A DNA stretch of 64,000 bases. Origin: Piezodorus guildinii (Eukaryota > Arthropoda > Insecta > Hemiptera > Pentatomidae). The first letter of the stretch is position 1. Each line of letters opens with the position of its first letter. The position numbers and the translations under genes are program-made. Location: contig CM041292.1 in NCBI GenBank assembly GCA_023052935.1, positions 89,263,169 through 89,327,168 on the forward strand. The letters are read 5' to 3'. This document shows positions 22,757 to 34,786 of the stretch, one piece after another. The notes below the pieces were generated by a model, which did no database searches, was not told where the DNA came from, and saw nothing but the letters and a program-made list of their open reading frames with translations.

Positions 22757-23318
22757 TTATTTTATCCATTATAACTATTTAAAAACCTTTAATTAAAGGC
22801 ATCCCAACTATACAAAACTCAATTTAATTAAAATATATTTATATGGTGAGAATAATTTAGATAGAAATATTGTATTAATTAATTTTATAAGATCACTATC
22901 AAACTAAGGAATACCATACATGAAAGGAGAAAGGGAGGCATATGAAGTTTCATGGACTTTCGCTGTGGTCTTCTTATCGTGGTTATTATAATTGATACAT
23001 TAAATAGAAATATGAATTGATGTGTTACTTTAGAATAATTTCTTTACAATCTTAAGTAAACCATTTTTTTTAACTGCTTCAACATATAGACCAAATAGGG
23101 CACTGATGACCTTAGGGTTTTGTGCCTTTAAGCCCTAATCAACAACAACATATGGACCAAATTAATTACATTTCCTAGCGATTTAAAACAAATTCTCATC
23201 GACAGCACAAACCAATAGACCTATATAAGACTTAGCTAAAGCTCATGCGACTGACTACCTCAGAATCTTGAGAAGAGGCGTTGATTGAACCCGTTTGACA
23301 TAACCAGGACAAAATAGG
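22757..23318. other. No gene; one short retroposon-tail repeat
   Basis: AT-rich. Bases 23094-23150 (CTGATGACCTTAGGGTTTTG ... AATCAACAACAAC) match the small repeat at 15893-15955. Confidence 0.6.
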
Positions 23319-23606
23319 TTTGTATGTTTATTGAATTAATGCCACTTTATGCTGATGTAGCTAATTGGACAATGATACAGTGGGAGTCCTTAAGTTTGCC
23401 TTTCCAGGTTTAATTAGGATAGGGATCTTTAACGAGTACCTGACGTCGCACAGACTCGGGGAGCTCCTTTTTACGTCCTCTCCATAGGACGACATGACTG
23501 AAGATTTTTTACTCTCATAAAGAAATAATTGGGCCACCTGCCAGGTTTGAACCTACGACCTTGGATATAAGACTGTTATCCTAGCTACTACAGCACAGGT
23601 GACACC
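23319..23606 (-). repeat. SINE-B copy 2
   Basis: Minus-strand SINE: the tail side is at the left (TTTGTATGTTTATTG), with the TTAACGAGTACCTGACGTCG body and a tRNA-like head (box B GGTTCAAACCTGG; GTAGTAGCTAGGATAACAG). No clear TSD. Confidence 0.82.
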
Positions 23607-23885
23607 AAGACAAGGTATAGGTTGCTATGTGTTTACACTATGAAGTGACCAAAAGTATGAGAAAAAATAATTCATAATTCTTTGGAATTACTTTAATTAT
23701 TTTTCTATAAAGGTTGGGTTCATAGTTTTTAGTTTTGGAATTTATAGTCCTATTTTGTAAATTTATTCTTCCTATTATTATTCTCGAAATTATTATTCAT
23801 TATTAGATTTCATAATGAAAAACTTAAATTGCCTATAATGTAAAATGTAAGTTTCGTACAACTATTTGTTTTCGTGCTGGACTGA

Positions 23886-23914
23886 CCACACACACACACA
23901 CACACACACACACC
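23886..23914. repeat. (CA)n microsatellite
   Basis: About 13 CA units. Confidence 0.95.
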
Positions 23915-23940
23915 ACAAACAGATATAATTTTTTATTTTT

Positions 23941-24272
23941 TTTTTATTTTATTTATTTAAAAGAAATTTACAACTGTATTACAATAAAATACAATAAGTA
24001 AATGTGCTAAGAGATCAAGTGGGCGTGATACAGGCATGTGAAGAAACTACCCAGTGGTAGCACTTCAAAGTTTATTCAGCTAAGTAGGTCTCGAGGCCAT
24101 CGTCTTTTCAGCCGCCTAGGAAGATGATCAGGAATAGGAGATGAGAGTTTGCGGACGAGTGGGTTGGAGTGGACGGGTAATTTGGAATAAAAGGAGGAAT
24201 ATCTAGTTCGGGCTAGATCTGCGACTAATGGGATATTTAGGTCTTTATGAATTATTTTATTGGTGACAAAGT
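23941..24272 (-). mobile_element. 5'-truncated Jockey insertion with 10-bp TSD
   Basis: 332-bp minus-strand insertion of the same Jockey family as 59028-59667. It encodes the last part of ORF2 (KIIHKDLNIPLVADLARTRY ... PRRLKRRWPRDLL) ending at 24076-24078, then the 3' untranslated region with CTACCCAGTGGTAGCACTTC in plus orientation, and an A-rich tail. It is bounded by perfect direct repeats AGATATAATT (23931-23940 and 24273-24282). Only the C-terminal part of ORF2 survives, so it is inactive. Confidence 0.88.
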
Positions 24273-24282
24273 AGATATAATT

Positions 24283-24485
24283 AAAAATGAAAAAACTACA
24301 TAATTTTAGAATATTCATTATTTTTAATTATAAATGATGTAATATGGTTATTTGTTTTGAGGTACCTGTTTAATAATATTTTTATATTTTGTGCAATAAT
24401 CTAGATTATTGTTTTAAATAGACACCTTGTTTTTATTAATTTGAAGAATTTAATTCATAAATTAAAAAAAAAATAAAAATAGAAT
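24283..24485. other. AT-rich spacer
   Basis: Short stretch between two LINE insertions; nothing recognised. Confidence 0.6.
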
Positions 24486-24571
24486 TTAGACCCAGAATTT
24501 TTATTTATTTATTTTACATTTAGGTGCCGTGTACCACAACATTAGGTTAGAGGCACCGTTCGTTGTATTAA

Positions 24572-27500
24572 TTACAATTTCTTGAACAAATTAATCTTTT
24601 TGATGTATTCCATAACTGCATTGTGGAACTTCCTGTCATCTCCTAGTAGTTGTTGTAGCTCGAGCCCGTCGATTCCATTTTTTCTCCTTTCTTCTTGGTA
24701 TCTGATACAGTCTACCATTATGTGTTTTGCTGTGACTTTTACTTTACAGTTTTCACATATTGGTGGAGTTGTGCCTTCCAATAAATGACTGTGCGTGAGC
24801 CTTGTGTGTCCTATCCTCAATCTGGTTAGCACTAATTGATCCCTTCTTTGGCCTGAGATGAGGTTCCAGGGCGTCGCGTGGGTTCTAATTGATTTTAGCA
24901 AGTTGCTTTCCTTTACCTCTTGCCAATTCCGGTCCCAAGCTTCCTTAGTTTCCTTTCTTATTTTTGACTTGAAGTCGGGCAAGGGAATGGAGATTCGGGG
25001 AACTGGAAAGAGGGTACAGGCCTCTTTAGCAGCATTATCCGCTATATCATTCCCCTCTATGCCTGTGTGCCCTGGGATCCACATGAAATTAACAGTTTTG
25101 TTTTTTTCTTATGGTTTCAATAAGAGTCAAAATGTTTGATAAGATGTAATTATTATTTATTTTATTTTTACTGGTGCTTTTGAGGGCCGATAGGGAGTCT
25201 GAACATATTAAAAATTCATCACAGTTATTCAAACATAATATCAACTCTAACGCCAAGTTTATTGCAAACAACTCTGCTGAGTAGATTGTAAAAATATTTG
25301 GTAACGAGTATCGAATAATTTCCGTGCCAATTACTACAGAACAACCCACACCATAGTCAGTTTTTGACCCGTCTGTGAATATTAACTGATTTTTGTTATA
25401 ACTCGCGGTGTATTCTGTGAAGTAACTAGGTGTTATATAAGGATTTCTATGATTTTTGGATAGATTAACCAGTGAGAAGTTAAATTTTGATGAAGATTGA
25501 TGCCAAGGTGGAAGAGGGTGTGGGTGGACTATCTCTACTTTACTGTAAGGATCAAGAATTATCGAGCCAAAGTGCTGAGGAGGGTGGGCGGGAGACACAG
25601 GACTGATGCCCTCAAATCCTGGAGTTACTTTTAGTCTAACCGAAGCTTGGAGAACATTGTAAGCTCTTCGTAAAGGTAATGACCACTCCTCCGCGTCACA
25701 GAGCAGGCTTGCCGTTGGGCTAGTTCTGAATGCTCCTGTCGCTAACCGTACCATGGAATGATGAAATGTATTCAATTTGTTTAGTAAGGTAGGAGAGGCA
25801 CAGCCATAAAGGGGAGATCCGTAGTCGAGAATTGGCCGAATTAGTGTCCGATATATCATGAGGAGTGTTGTCCTATCACTTCCAAAATTAGTGTGAGACA
25901 GCTTCTTTAGTAGATTTTGTTTTTTGTTTAATTTAGACAAAAGGAAATCTATGTGGGGTTTCCATGTTAGCTTGTTATCGAATAATATGCCTAGATAGGA
26001 AAATGAGGAAACATGTTTGATAAGATGATTATTAAGAATAATTTGTAGTGTCCGATTGCAGCTAGTTTTACGGCAAAAGTGTGAGGAAACTGTTTTAGAA
26101 GGAGAAAATTTGAATCCTGATTTCGAAGCCCAGTCTTGAAGTTTATCGCTGTGTTTTGCAACACCGTTTGCCCGAAAATCAAGTCAGTGCAAGATATGTA
26201 AATCAATAGATCATCAACAAATAATGAGACATGAACCGGAGGGTGTATAAGATTTACAATATCGTTTATTGCAATATTAAAAAGAGTAGGACCAAGTACG
26301 GAACCTTGAGGAACACCGTTGAAAAGATTGAAACTTTTTGAAATATAAGTTCCTATTCTTACTTGAAATTTTCTCCTAGACATAAAATTTTGAATAAATT
26401 GCAACATATTGCCATTAATTCTCCATTCTTTTAGTTTCTCAATTATGAGAGATTGTCTCGTAGTGTCTAATGCCTTTTCAATGTCAAAAGAAACACAAAG
26501 TAAGTGCTGTTTAATTTTAATGACTGTTCTATTGCAAAATGGAATTTAATCAATTGATGCTGCGTTGATCTTAAAGGTCTAAAACCGCATTGATTAGGGG
26601 ATAACAATTTTTTTTTCTCTAATTCCCAGACTAACCTTCGATTTACCATTTTTTCCATAATTTTGCACGGTACTGAAGTTAAGGATATGGGACGATAGTT
26701 ATCAATTTGTTGTGGGTCTTTGTTCGGTTTAGGGATAAATATTACTTCAGCTGTCTTCCAGCTATTGGGAAATTTTCCGTCTTGCCACAGTCTATTGATT
26801 AAATTTAGGAACAACAACAACGTTTGATTTGGAAAATTTTTAATAAAATGTACATGGATTCTGTCGGGGCCTGGGCTTGTACTGTTCATGTGTTTTAGTA
26901 CAAAATTAAGCTCATCTATTGTAAATACCTTATTATATGATTCGATATTTAAGAAAACTTGATTTTCCATAATAGGACTGGTATGTATAAGGTTAGTATC
27001 GATAGAAAAACCTCGGGAGGAATCGGAAAAGAAAAGTCCGAACCCATTAATAATTTCAGAAATACCAGTTAATTCAACAGTACCATTCTTTAGTTTAGAT
27101 GGAAGACCGTGGAAAGGTTTTCCAGATATCTGATTGATTTTATTCCATAGTAATGATGAAGGGGTCGAGCTAGTTATGGATGAAACAAAAGTTTGCCAAG
27201 AATGTTTCTTTGCTTGTTTTATTGTCCATTTTGCGACAGCTCTAGCTTTTTGGAATAGCAAGTGATTTTCCATGGTAGGGTGCCTTTTGAGTTGCTTTAA
27301 TGTCCTATTTCGTGCCTTAATCACTAAACGACATTCTGTAGTCCACCAAGGTACTGGTCTTCCACCAAGGTATTGGGTTGGTCTTTGGAATAGAATTTTC
27401 GGCTACATTGAGTAGTAAATCAGAAAATGATTCTATATCATTGGCGGCGTCATTACTAGTTTGAAACCCCGAAAATGAATTGATACTAGATTGCTGAAAC

Positions 27501-28198
27501 TTTCCCCAATCTACATTTTTTAGGTTCCATCTCTCTCTCCTCGTCGTTATTCCATAAGACGTCTGTAATGAAATAATTACCGGATAATGGTCACTACTAG
27601 CTAAATCATTATGTAGATACACCAGAGGTGTCAAGGGAAAACTACGAGATGTAATCACTAAGTCCAAAGTGGACCAGGTCCTGTGAGCTCTACTGTAAAA
27701 TGTTTGTTGAGGTGGGTTATGCAGTAAGAGGTCATGTGCGTCTAGTATCTTTTCAATATCTTTGCCTCTTTTATCTGTCCTAGTATTGTACCAATGGGTG
27801 CTGTGCGCGTTGACATCCCCGGCTAACATAAAAGGATGAGGTAATTGATTTATAATATTAATAATATCAGAATTAAGTATATTTTCGTTCGGGGGAAGAT
27901 ATATAGAACAAACCGTAAAGGGAATTGGTAAGTGAAGGGTAGCTGCAACTACTTGAAGAGGAGAATTCAAATGAATTTCTGTGAAAATTATATTCTTATC
28001 TAATCCCAAAAGCACACCACCTTTGTTACAGCCTATTCGGCACTTTTGAATAATGTTATATTTGGGAAGAATTTTTGTGTCCGTTTTTAAGTTAGTTTCT
28101 TGTAGTAAAATAATGGCTGGTTTATAGTAGGACATGAGTAGATTTAGATCTTCATATTTTGAAAATAAACTTTCACAGTTCCAATTTAATATAATCAT
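24572..28198 (-). pseudogene. I-clade ORF2: endonuclease, RT, RNase H (frameshifted)
   Basis: Polyprotein that nicks target DNA and reverse transcribes the element RNA. Segments on the minus strand: 28198-27317 APE-type endonuclease (LNWNCESLFSK, QETNL, AGDVNAHSTHW, SSDHYPVI); 27324-26467 RT N-half (GPDRIHVHFIKNFP, NYRPISLTSVPCKIMEKMV, QCGFRPLRST); 26407-25991 RT C-half (GVPQGSVLGPTLFNIAINDI, catalytic LFVDDLLIY at about 26208-26226); 25940-25089 connection domain and the start of RNase H (IFTDGSKTDYGVG, YSAELFAIN, CSDSLSALKS); 25084-24572 the end of RNase H (PGHTGIEGNDIADNAAKEA) and a CENC...H...C knuckle. All four RNase H acidic residues are present. At least four breaks, one at the poly(T) run near 25100, inactivate it. 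Confidence 0.9.
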
Positions 28199-28290
28199 AT
28201 TGTTTATGAATTGGATTAATAATTTACGTTATAAATTAGCAGGTGATAATAATGTTTGGTGGATAACTGTGTTTATTTTAGAATATAGTA

Positions 28291-29496
28291 TTATTCTTTG
28301 GGGAGATTCTTGAGATAAGACTTGAGACTTTTAGTAACTTTAGTGAAACGACCTTTGATTCCTTTGTTTTGAAGATGTGGATAAAGGTCAGACAACATTT
28401 GTACTAGACCGTTTAAGTCGTCTGTGAATTGTAAAGCAGTAGTAACAGGATCTTTAGTGGATGCTACGGTTTCTATAAATGATGTGAACTGTTCGAATGA
28501 AAATAGAAATTTACAAGGGTTAGTTTCGAATTTAAATTTTAACGGTGTCAAATGACGTATTATAGAGTCGATAGGTTCTGAATTATTACCATTGATATTG
28601 GATGAATCCAACTGATTACCAAGTAAAAGAGTGGTCCCCTCCTTTAAACCATGCGTATCTGATGAAACATTTACATGTTCATCTATGGTATTATTTTCAG
28701 TAGAAGAGGTATTATTAATCTCCAATTGGCCTATGTTTGGAACAGAATTACTCGGCAGCCGGTTCTGGGTAGAGTTACATGGCTTATCACTTACCCCTTC
28801 CATGATTGGAGGCACGATGTTTTCCTTTGGAACTGATTCAATATGATTTCCATCTTGAATATTTCGAGAGGGACATTGGGATGCAATGTGACCTGTCTTT
28901 TTACAGCGAAAGCATGCTCCCACATCTTCAGTGAAGAATATTCTGTAGGAGGTCCCTTCGAAAGTTATGCTCATTGTATCTGGAATAAATTTTGTGGATT
29001 CTGGACTTACAAAAAAATGTCTTCTTAGACTTAATATGTGTTCAAAGCCTTTAAAGCCCGCTCCCAGATATTGTACACCAGAAACCAGTTTAACATTGAG
29101 AGCGCGTAAGACTTCTTCAATAACTGAATGGGGAACGCTCGGACAGATGTTTGATATAATAATCCGTTTCGCTGGATTAACTAGTTTCCGCAGATTTATT
29201 TCTTCTGTGCCTACTTTTATCGTGTGCCCTTGTGTTATTATTTGGTCAACTAGCTGCTTTGACGAAAGATATATCACAAACCTATTGCTTGAAAGTCTTC
29301 CAGCGAAGATAATGTTCTTTGGACCAACTATTTCAGCTAACTTCTCGACATATGTTTGCTGAGGAACTCCGTTTATCGAGCTGAATACGATACCTTGTTC
29401 CTTACTTGGGTACTTAATAACTTGCTTTGAGGTAACAGAAGCAAAACTTTTACATTCATCTTCAAGGTTCTTCTTTAAAGCTGAAGTCAAGGCCAT
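28291..29496 (-). CDS. I-clade LINE ORF1 gag-like nucleic-acid-binding protein
   Basis: An intact 401-codon ORF starting MALTSALKKNLEDECKSF. ORF1 proteins of I and Jockey elements bind the element RNA and form the ribonucleoprotein particle. Visible: an RNA-binding-like region in the first half (KRIIISNICPSVPHSVIEEV, residues about 110-130), one CCHC zinc knuckle CFRCKKTGHIASQC at about residues 194-207, a Ser/Asn-rich low-complexity middle, and a C-terminal helix-rich segment ending LKSYLKNLPKE. Related ORF1s often have two or three knuckles; only one is clear here. ORF2 follows 92 bases downstream. Confidence 0.88.
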   Translation of the reverse strand: MALTSALKKNLEDECKSFASVTSKQVIKYPSKEQGIVFSSINGVPQQTYVEKLAEIVGPKNIIFAGRLSSNRFVIYLSSKQLVDQIITQGHTIKVGTEEINLRKLVNPAKRIIISNICPSVPHSVIEEVLRALNVKLVSGVQYLGAGFKGFEHILSLRRHFFVSPESTKFIPDTMSITFEGTSYRIFFTEDVGACFRCKKTGHIASQCPSRNIQDGNHIESVPKENIVPPIMEGVSDKPCNSTQNRLPSNSVPNIGQLEINNTSSTENNTIDEHVNVSSDTHGLKEGTTLLLGNQLDSSNINGNNSEPIDSIIRHLTPLKFKFETNPCKFLFSFEQFTSFIETVASTKDPVTTALQFTDDLNGLVQMLSDLYPHLQNKGIKGRFTKVTKSLKSYLKNLPKE

Positions 29497-29717
29497 TTTC
29501 TTCCTGGGTTGGGGTACTGGTTGCCCACAGGGCCAAGTTGAGGGTACGGAGTGGAAAAGTGCTTCAGAATAACCCCTTGACTATCACAGTGTCTTCTCCA
29601 ATTATACTTTAAACTCAAAACTATTGGATAACAACTAAAATTCAATTTTAAAGTTAATCGAATTTTTTTATCGCAATTGACTTTTCAATCGATCATCTGT
29701 TCTTCTTAGACCCAGAA

Positions 29718-31369
29718 ACATTGGTTATTGATATTGTAAAATAAAAAGATTTTGTAAGAAATATAGACATACCAGCCTTTAGTTTTCTACCTCAAATATT
29801 TATTTTTGAATATGAGAAAATAAAAGTTAATAGACAGTAAGAGTAAGTTTAAGTTTTACTTATATTATATATAAAATATATTTATATGCATGCATGTATG
29901 TATATATATGTGTATATAAACATGAAATGACTTACCTATGGGATCGAATCACTTTTTATAGTAACAATAACGATAGTTATGTTTTCTATAATGTTTAATG
30001 TTTTTCCACTATATAATACACTACCAACTACATACACTAACCTCAATATAAACCAAAAATGTTAAACAAATGATTGTTGAAACAATAATTATTACGACGT
30101 ATTAATAATGAATATTAAAAACTATTGATAATAATAAAAAATATTATATATAAATAATAAAGTAGTAAACACAACGACACAGTAGTGAAGAGCAGCTGAC
30201 TATATTTTTCTCTCGGTTAAACTCGGCGGTCCCGAGTGTTGTATACAAAGAACAAATATGTTGGTTCACCGTTTTCTATTTATTTATTTCTATTAATTAA
30301 TATAAACATGATAATATCGATTAGATAATAATGATTTTCTAAGTATTATTTGATCGTTTGTTGCTATCAATAATTAAAGATATACCAAAATATAATTAAG
30401 TCATAATACCGAGTTCACCCGATCGAGCCTTTCACTTCAGAGCCTTTCACACCCTACAAAAATTCTGTCTGCGGTGCTTCAAAAGGAGGTGACATTTAAA
30501 AAAAAAAAAAATTTCTCCCATGTTTACAATCTATAAAAACAATCAGTAAATGAGTTGATGGAAATCGATGCCAATTTTAATATAAAATAGGCAATAGTTA
30601 GTTTGCCCAGAACTTTGGTGTTAATATTTTTATTAAAACCCTTTTATTTAAACAATTGTTTGTTTAAAACTGAAGGAATTAAAAAAAAGATATTTTAGTG
30701 AAATAGGAGTTTTAGACCAAAAACTTTTTTTGATTTTCAGTACATTTTCTTTTTTTCCCGATTTTCAAGCTATGGTAAAGTATTTCACCAAATGTTCAAG
30801 AGTAAAGTTTTAACAATGTTTCATATATCCCACGAGTCCAATTTCAGCAGCGTCAAGTAAATATTTATTCTGTTTTGGCGACCGTGGATTGACACTGAAA
30901 AAGTGTCCCTCCATCTTGCAAACTTCCCCTCTGCCGTGGGTTTGTATCTTTCAAATTCATCTCCTTGTACAATCGCTGGCCTAGAATGCAATAGTTCTTA
31001 AAAAAAAATCAGTTTAATTATTTGTTTCAAAGGAGAAACATGATAGTGTCCTAAGGAATTCTCGTAATTTTAAGGCATTAGTGGGGAATGTCGAAATATA
31101 CTCTTAGCCGTCATGAAGTCTCCATGGCGTGAAAAAAAGAATTAGATTAGTCTCTAACGAAACTTACACCTCAGCAATTAGCCCACACTTACCGTCGAGT
31201 TATACAAAAGTTTTAAGAATTTCCTGGATTCGAACTCCTGCCTCATCCACCATATAGTATATTACTACTTGTTTCGATCCATGGCCCAGTTTCCTAAATG
31301 GTAAAAATTTGATAATTTTGAGGAAGTTGAATTTGCGGTCATAGAGTTCATTGCCAGTCATCCCAAAGA
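29718..31369. other. No recognisable gene
   Basis: AT-rich DNA with an A-run near 30500. At 31210-31260 a minus-strand GAGTTCGAATCC resembles an RNA polymerase III box B, but no box A or repeat partner was found. May include the upstream part of the LINE fragment that follows. Confidence 0.5.
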
Positions 31370-32045
31370 ATGGAATCAGCGTGGGATTGAGCGATTGACT
31401 TGCAGCTGCCTAATAACGGTTTATAATATTAGGCTATACTTTGTGTATTAATTATATTTTAATAATAATAATAAGCATACAAAATGTCACTTCAGGTTGT
31501 CCAATTCGTGCTAGTACACCAATTCTCCCTATTGCAAATATTGTGTAAGCCATTACTAATTACTACCGGTCACAAAAATAAAATTTATTATCATCACTCT
31601 ATCGTTATGGACCTCACAGTTTTAAATAATCGGCCAGACATTTTAGTTATCCATAAAAATAGAAAACTGGTACAGATTATTGAGATAGGTGTCCCATCGA
31701 ATGACAATCTTTAAAAAACAGTTTCTGAAAAGAAAATGAAATACCAAGAGCTGGGGAGGAGCTGCAGCAACTCTATGAGTTGTAGAGTCGCGGAATTCAC
31801 CCAATTATACTATCTTGTAACGGCCTGATTCCGGAGAGTACGCTAGAATCAGTCTAACGACTTGAGCTACCTATGAAAATTCTAGCAGGGGTTCAGCTAT
31901 TAGTCGTTCTGGGAATGGCGACAATACTTGAAAATTCTTAAATATAACATAATCTGAGCCTAACCCTTGACTCATTGAGTCCGGGTGGGTTAATATCTCC
32001 AGCATAGGCTGAAGAAGTGCTAAATTCTGAAATAATAATAATTAT
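31370..32045 (+). pseudogene. LINE 3' end with restriction-like endonuclease motif
   Basis: The frame 31484-31714 reads NRPDILVIHKNRKLVQIIEI followed by GVPSNDNL; the P-D ... E spacing with following hydrophobic residues fits the PD-(D/E)XK endonuclease of REL-type LINEs (R2/R4/NeSL group). Past a stop at 31712 it continues KTVSEKKMKYQELG, then after frameshifts into LILAGVQ-like sequence. The 3' end is an untranslated stretch GAGTCCGGGTGGGTTAATAT followed by CTCCAGCATAGGCTGAAG and a terminal (AAT)n tail at about 32030-32045. The RT part is missing. Clade assignment is tentative. Confidence 0.62.
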
Positions 32046-32480
32046 ATTTTACATCAAAGAAATAACGATACAGGTATTTGATTGAGAATCAGTAATTTTT
32101 TTAATACACCCTATGCTTGTGAAAGACCGTATCACCCATCTAACTTCAATGATTTTGCAAAACAATTAAATGAGCAGCCAACAATTGACACGTTGATTTC
32201 CAGAAGGTATTATATCCTAATTTGGTACTAAAAACTAATCTATCATTTATTCACTTGATTCATTTTTTCATTAAAATCTTGAGTTTATTTCCAAGATGTT
32301 TAACTTATCTATGCATATTATAGCACTTTTCCCATATACATTTAACAATAAAATATAAATATAGCACTTTTTGAAAGGAATTAAAAAGGGAAGAGTACTG
32401 TATTCAAGAATATATATGTTGTCGCAACATTGGGCCACCATACCCTCTCTCTCATAACATCATCATAAATAACCATTCTG
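32046..32480. other. No recognisable gene
   Basis: AT-rich spacer; nothing recognised. Confidence 0.6.
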
Positions 32481-32481
32481 A

Positions 32482-32758
32482 GGCGCGACAGACCGTGTAA
32501 GCCCTAGACCGTGCAGTGTAATCCTCTGGGAAAATACAGTCGCGATTCTCGATGATTTTTTTTTGTGTAGGGTCATCAGTCCCTAAGCCTATTTTTGTGA
32601 GCGGCCACCAGTTGGTTGATGGATCTAACATACTCGGAGGAGGGGCTGTGAGTGATTCTCTGTTTTATTATATGCTTGAAAAAGCGCCCCACCGGGACTG
32701 GGTTTCGTACTCCTTTGGCGTGAGAGACTGGCGCGCTAGCCACTCAGCCACGGGCACC
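32482..32758 (-). repeat. SINE-A copy 1 (tRNA-derived)
   Basis: Minus-strand SINE. The head reads CCGTGGCTGAGTGGCTAGCG (box A) and a decayed box B around AGTACGAAACCC. The body has AGGGACTGATGACCCTAC and the 3' part TGTCGCGCC. Same family as 48465-48751 and 55252-55468. A T-run at 32556-32564 is internal to the copy. Confidence 0.85.
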
Positions 32759-32759
32759 C

Positions 32760-33955
32760 CATTTACTAATAACTATCATCTTAATTACTAATAAATAATG
32801 GATATTTCTTTATTTTTTCTCGGGGAAATATCTTTCCTTATTGGTTAATTACATTTTACATTCAATTTTCGATTGTCTTAAAAGAAAGTAAATATTGAAA
32901 AGACATTTTATTTGTTTATAGGACGCGCAGTAATAAAAAAGTATGTTTATGTGAGTGCATTTAGCAGATGTATTTATATTATGAACTAAGTGTGAAGAAT
33001 GTTTAAATATAGAGACTTATAAATAAATAACTTTTAAGCTCATACATTATTTTAGCTTTTCAATTTAAAAAAAAAATCAGGCACTGTTATCGTTTTCATA
33101 TTTAGTAAGTTCAGGGAATGTTAATTCCAAATATTTTCTAGATATAATTCCAATTATCAATTAAATGAGTTTCTTAAAATTTTTAAACAAAGTTTATCTG
33201 GTTTCAATAAGAAATACAGTAAAAAAATTAATTTGACTAAGAACTTAGAAGATCCCAAGAAACAGAAATAAGTTGTTTTAAACCATTAAAAAAAAAAAAA
33301 AAATTATTAGATTAAAACTACTGATCAAAAACATAGCGGTGCTTCAAGTCGTGCTAAATGAAGCAATGAAAAGTCACGAAATGATGAAAAACATATATTA
33401 ATGGTAACACATTAATTTAAGTTAGGTATAAGCTATGCTTCTGGCGTGTTAAAGAGAATATATCACCTTTTGGAAGAAACTTAAAAGAAAGGTTGTCTTT
33501 TAACCAAGGATACAATACCTTTTAAAGGAAATGATTTTTACATGCTTTGGAATGAAATGTACCTTCTAAAAATAAAATAAACTTTCAAACGCATTTTTAG
33601 ATAAAATTCGGATGACGGATTTCGATAAAACTAAACTACAATAAAAAACGTACAAATATGTCAAAATATTAATTTCGTGAAAAATGCCTTTAAGTATTTT
33701 TAAAAAATAAACGTCTCAATTCTACCATCATAATGTATGTTATTTACAGAATTTTGGATTTTTTGGAATTCTCTATTCTAATTCAGTTTGATATAAGCTT
33801 CAAAATACCGAATTCGCAGATTTGAAGAATGGTTTGTATACTACTTTAATCAATAAAAATCAGTCATGAAAATTGGCAATAATGAATTTTAATTATCTTC
33901 TTTATTACTCTATTTCATTCAGTAGGAAAGGCCATGTAACACTTCAGAAAAAAAA
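32760..33955. other. No recognisable gene
   Basis: AT-rich intergenic DNA downstream of gene 2, with an A-run near 33290. Nothing recognised. Confidence 0.6.
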
Positions 33956-33959
33956 TAAG

Positions 33960-34067
33960 CGTCTTTAGAAAAATAACGATTTATTTTACAAAATTATATT
34001 ACACTATATTTAATCAGACTGTATTTACAGGAATATCCGTTGTTCGTTCCTTTGGTCCATCAGCGAT
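33960..34067 (-). other. Gene 2 predicted 3' untranslated exon with poly(A) signal
   Basis: On the minus strand TTTAATTTACAG precedes ATCGCTGATGG at 34067, a good acceptor. The matching donor is ACG|GTAAGT directly after the gene 2 stop (34784/34783). AATAAA lies at 33985-33980. This predicts a 716-base intron within the 3' untranslated region, as in gene 1. Confidence 0.62.
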
Positions 34068-34786
34068 CTGTAAATTAAAAAGAAATATCATATTAATAAC
34101 AATATCATAAATTCTGCTCAATTTAATGTAATATAAAAAAACGAAAGATCAAAAATCTAAAATAATTAGTTAATAATGTGTGTATTATAAAAACATGAAA
34201 TTGAATGGAATTTTTAATATAAATAATTGTTAAAAAATATCCTATTAGTGACAATTAAACCATCAAGAAAAGTTTATTAAACTTAGTAGAATGTAAAAAA
34301 ATGAAAAAAAAAAAAAAATCATTTTATTCGAACCTTAGGTAATTGCTATAAAAAAACACTAAGACGATACGAACACCACGACCACTCTCACATCATTATC
34401 ATACACCATATATAAATTCTTCTTTTGTTTATGTTTAACAGCTATATTTATTTATTTTAGTTTTAATTAAGCTCTTTATTTATTTCATTTTTTTAAATGA
34501 TTTTTCGTACCGTTGAAAAATGAAATCACCGTAGCTCCAAAATTATATTAGTTTCAAATATATACGATTCAATGTCAAAAATTAGACTACAATACTGTGC
34601 GTTTAATTTTTAGCAATAAAACTATTCTTCTCCACCTTAATTTATTCAGAATTTATACTGTTTAAAGAACTTCTGCATTGAAAGCAAAACCACGCCATCA
34701 AATAACCATCAAACTTTGAGTTCAGTTGTTTAAGAATTGTCAAGGTGCATACAATAATAAAATACTAATATGTTATTACTTACCGT

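Larger units (their letters stand above)
24498..29705 (-). mobile_element. Full-length I-clade LINE with RNase H and 12-bp TSD
   Basis: A 5208-bp minus-strand non-LTR retrotransposon flanked by a perfect 12-base direct repeat TTAGACCCAGAA (24486-24497 and 29706-29717). Order on the minus strand: about 210-base 5' untranslated region, ORF1 (29496-28291), 92-base gap, ORF2 (28198-24572; endonuclease, RT, RNase H, Cys-rich tail), short 3' untranslated region, and a tail of TAAA-type repeats. An RNase H domain in ORF2 together with a CCHC gag ORF1 points to the I clade. ORF1 is intact; ORF2 has several frameshifts. Confidence 0.92.
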
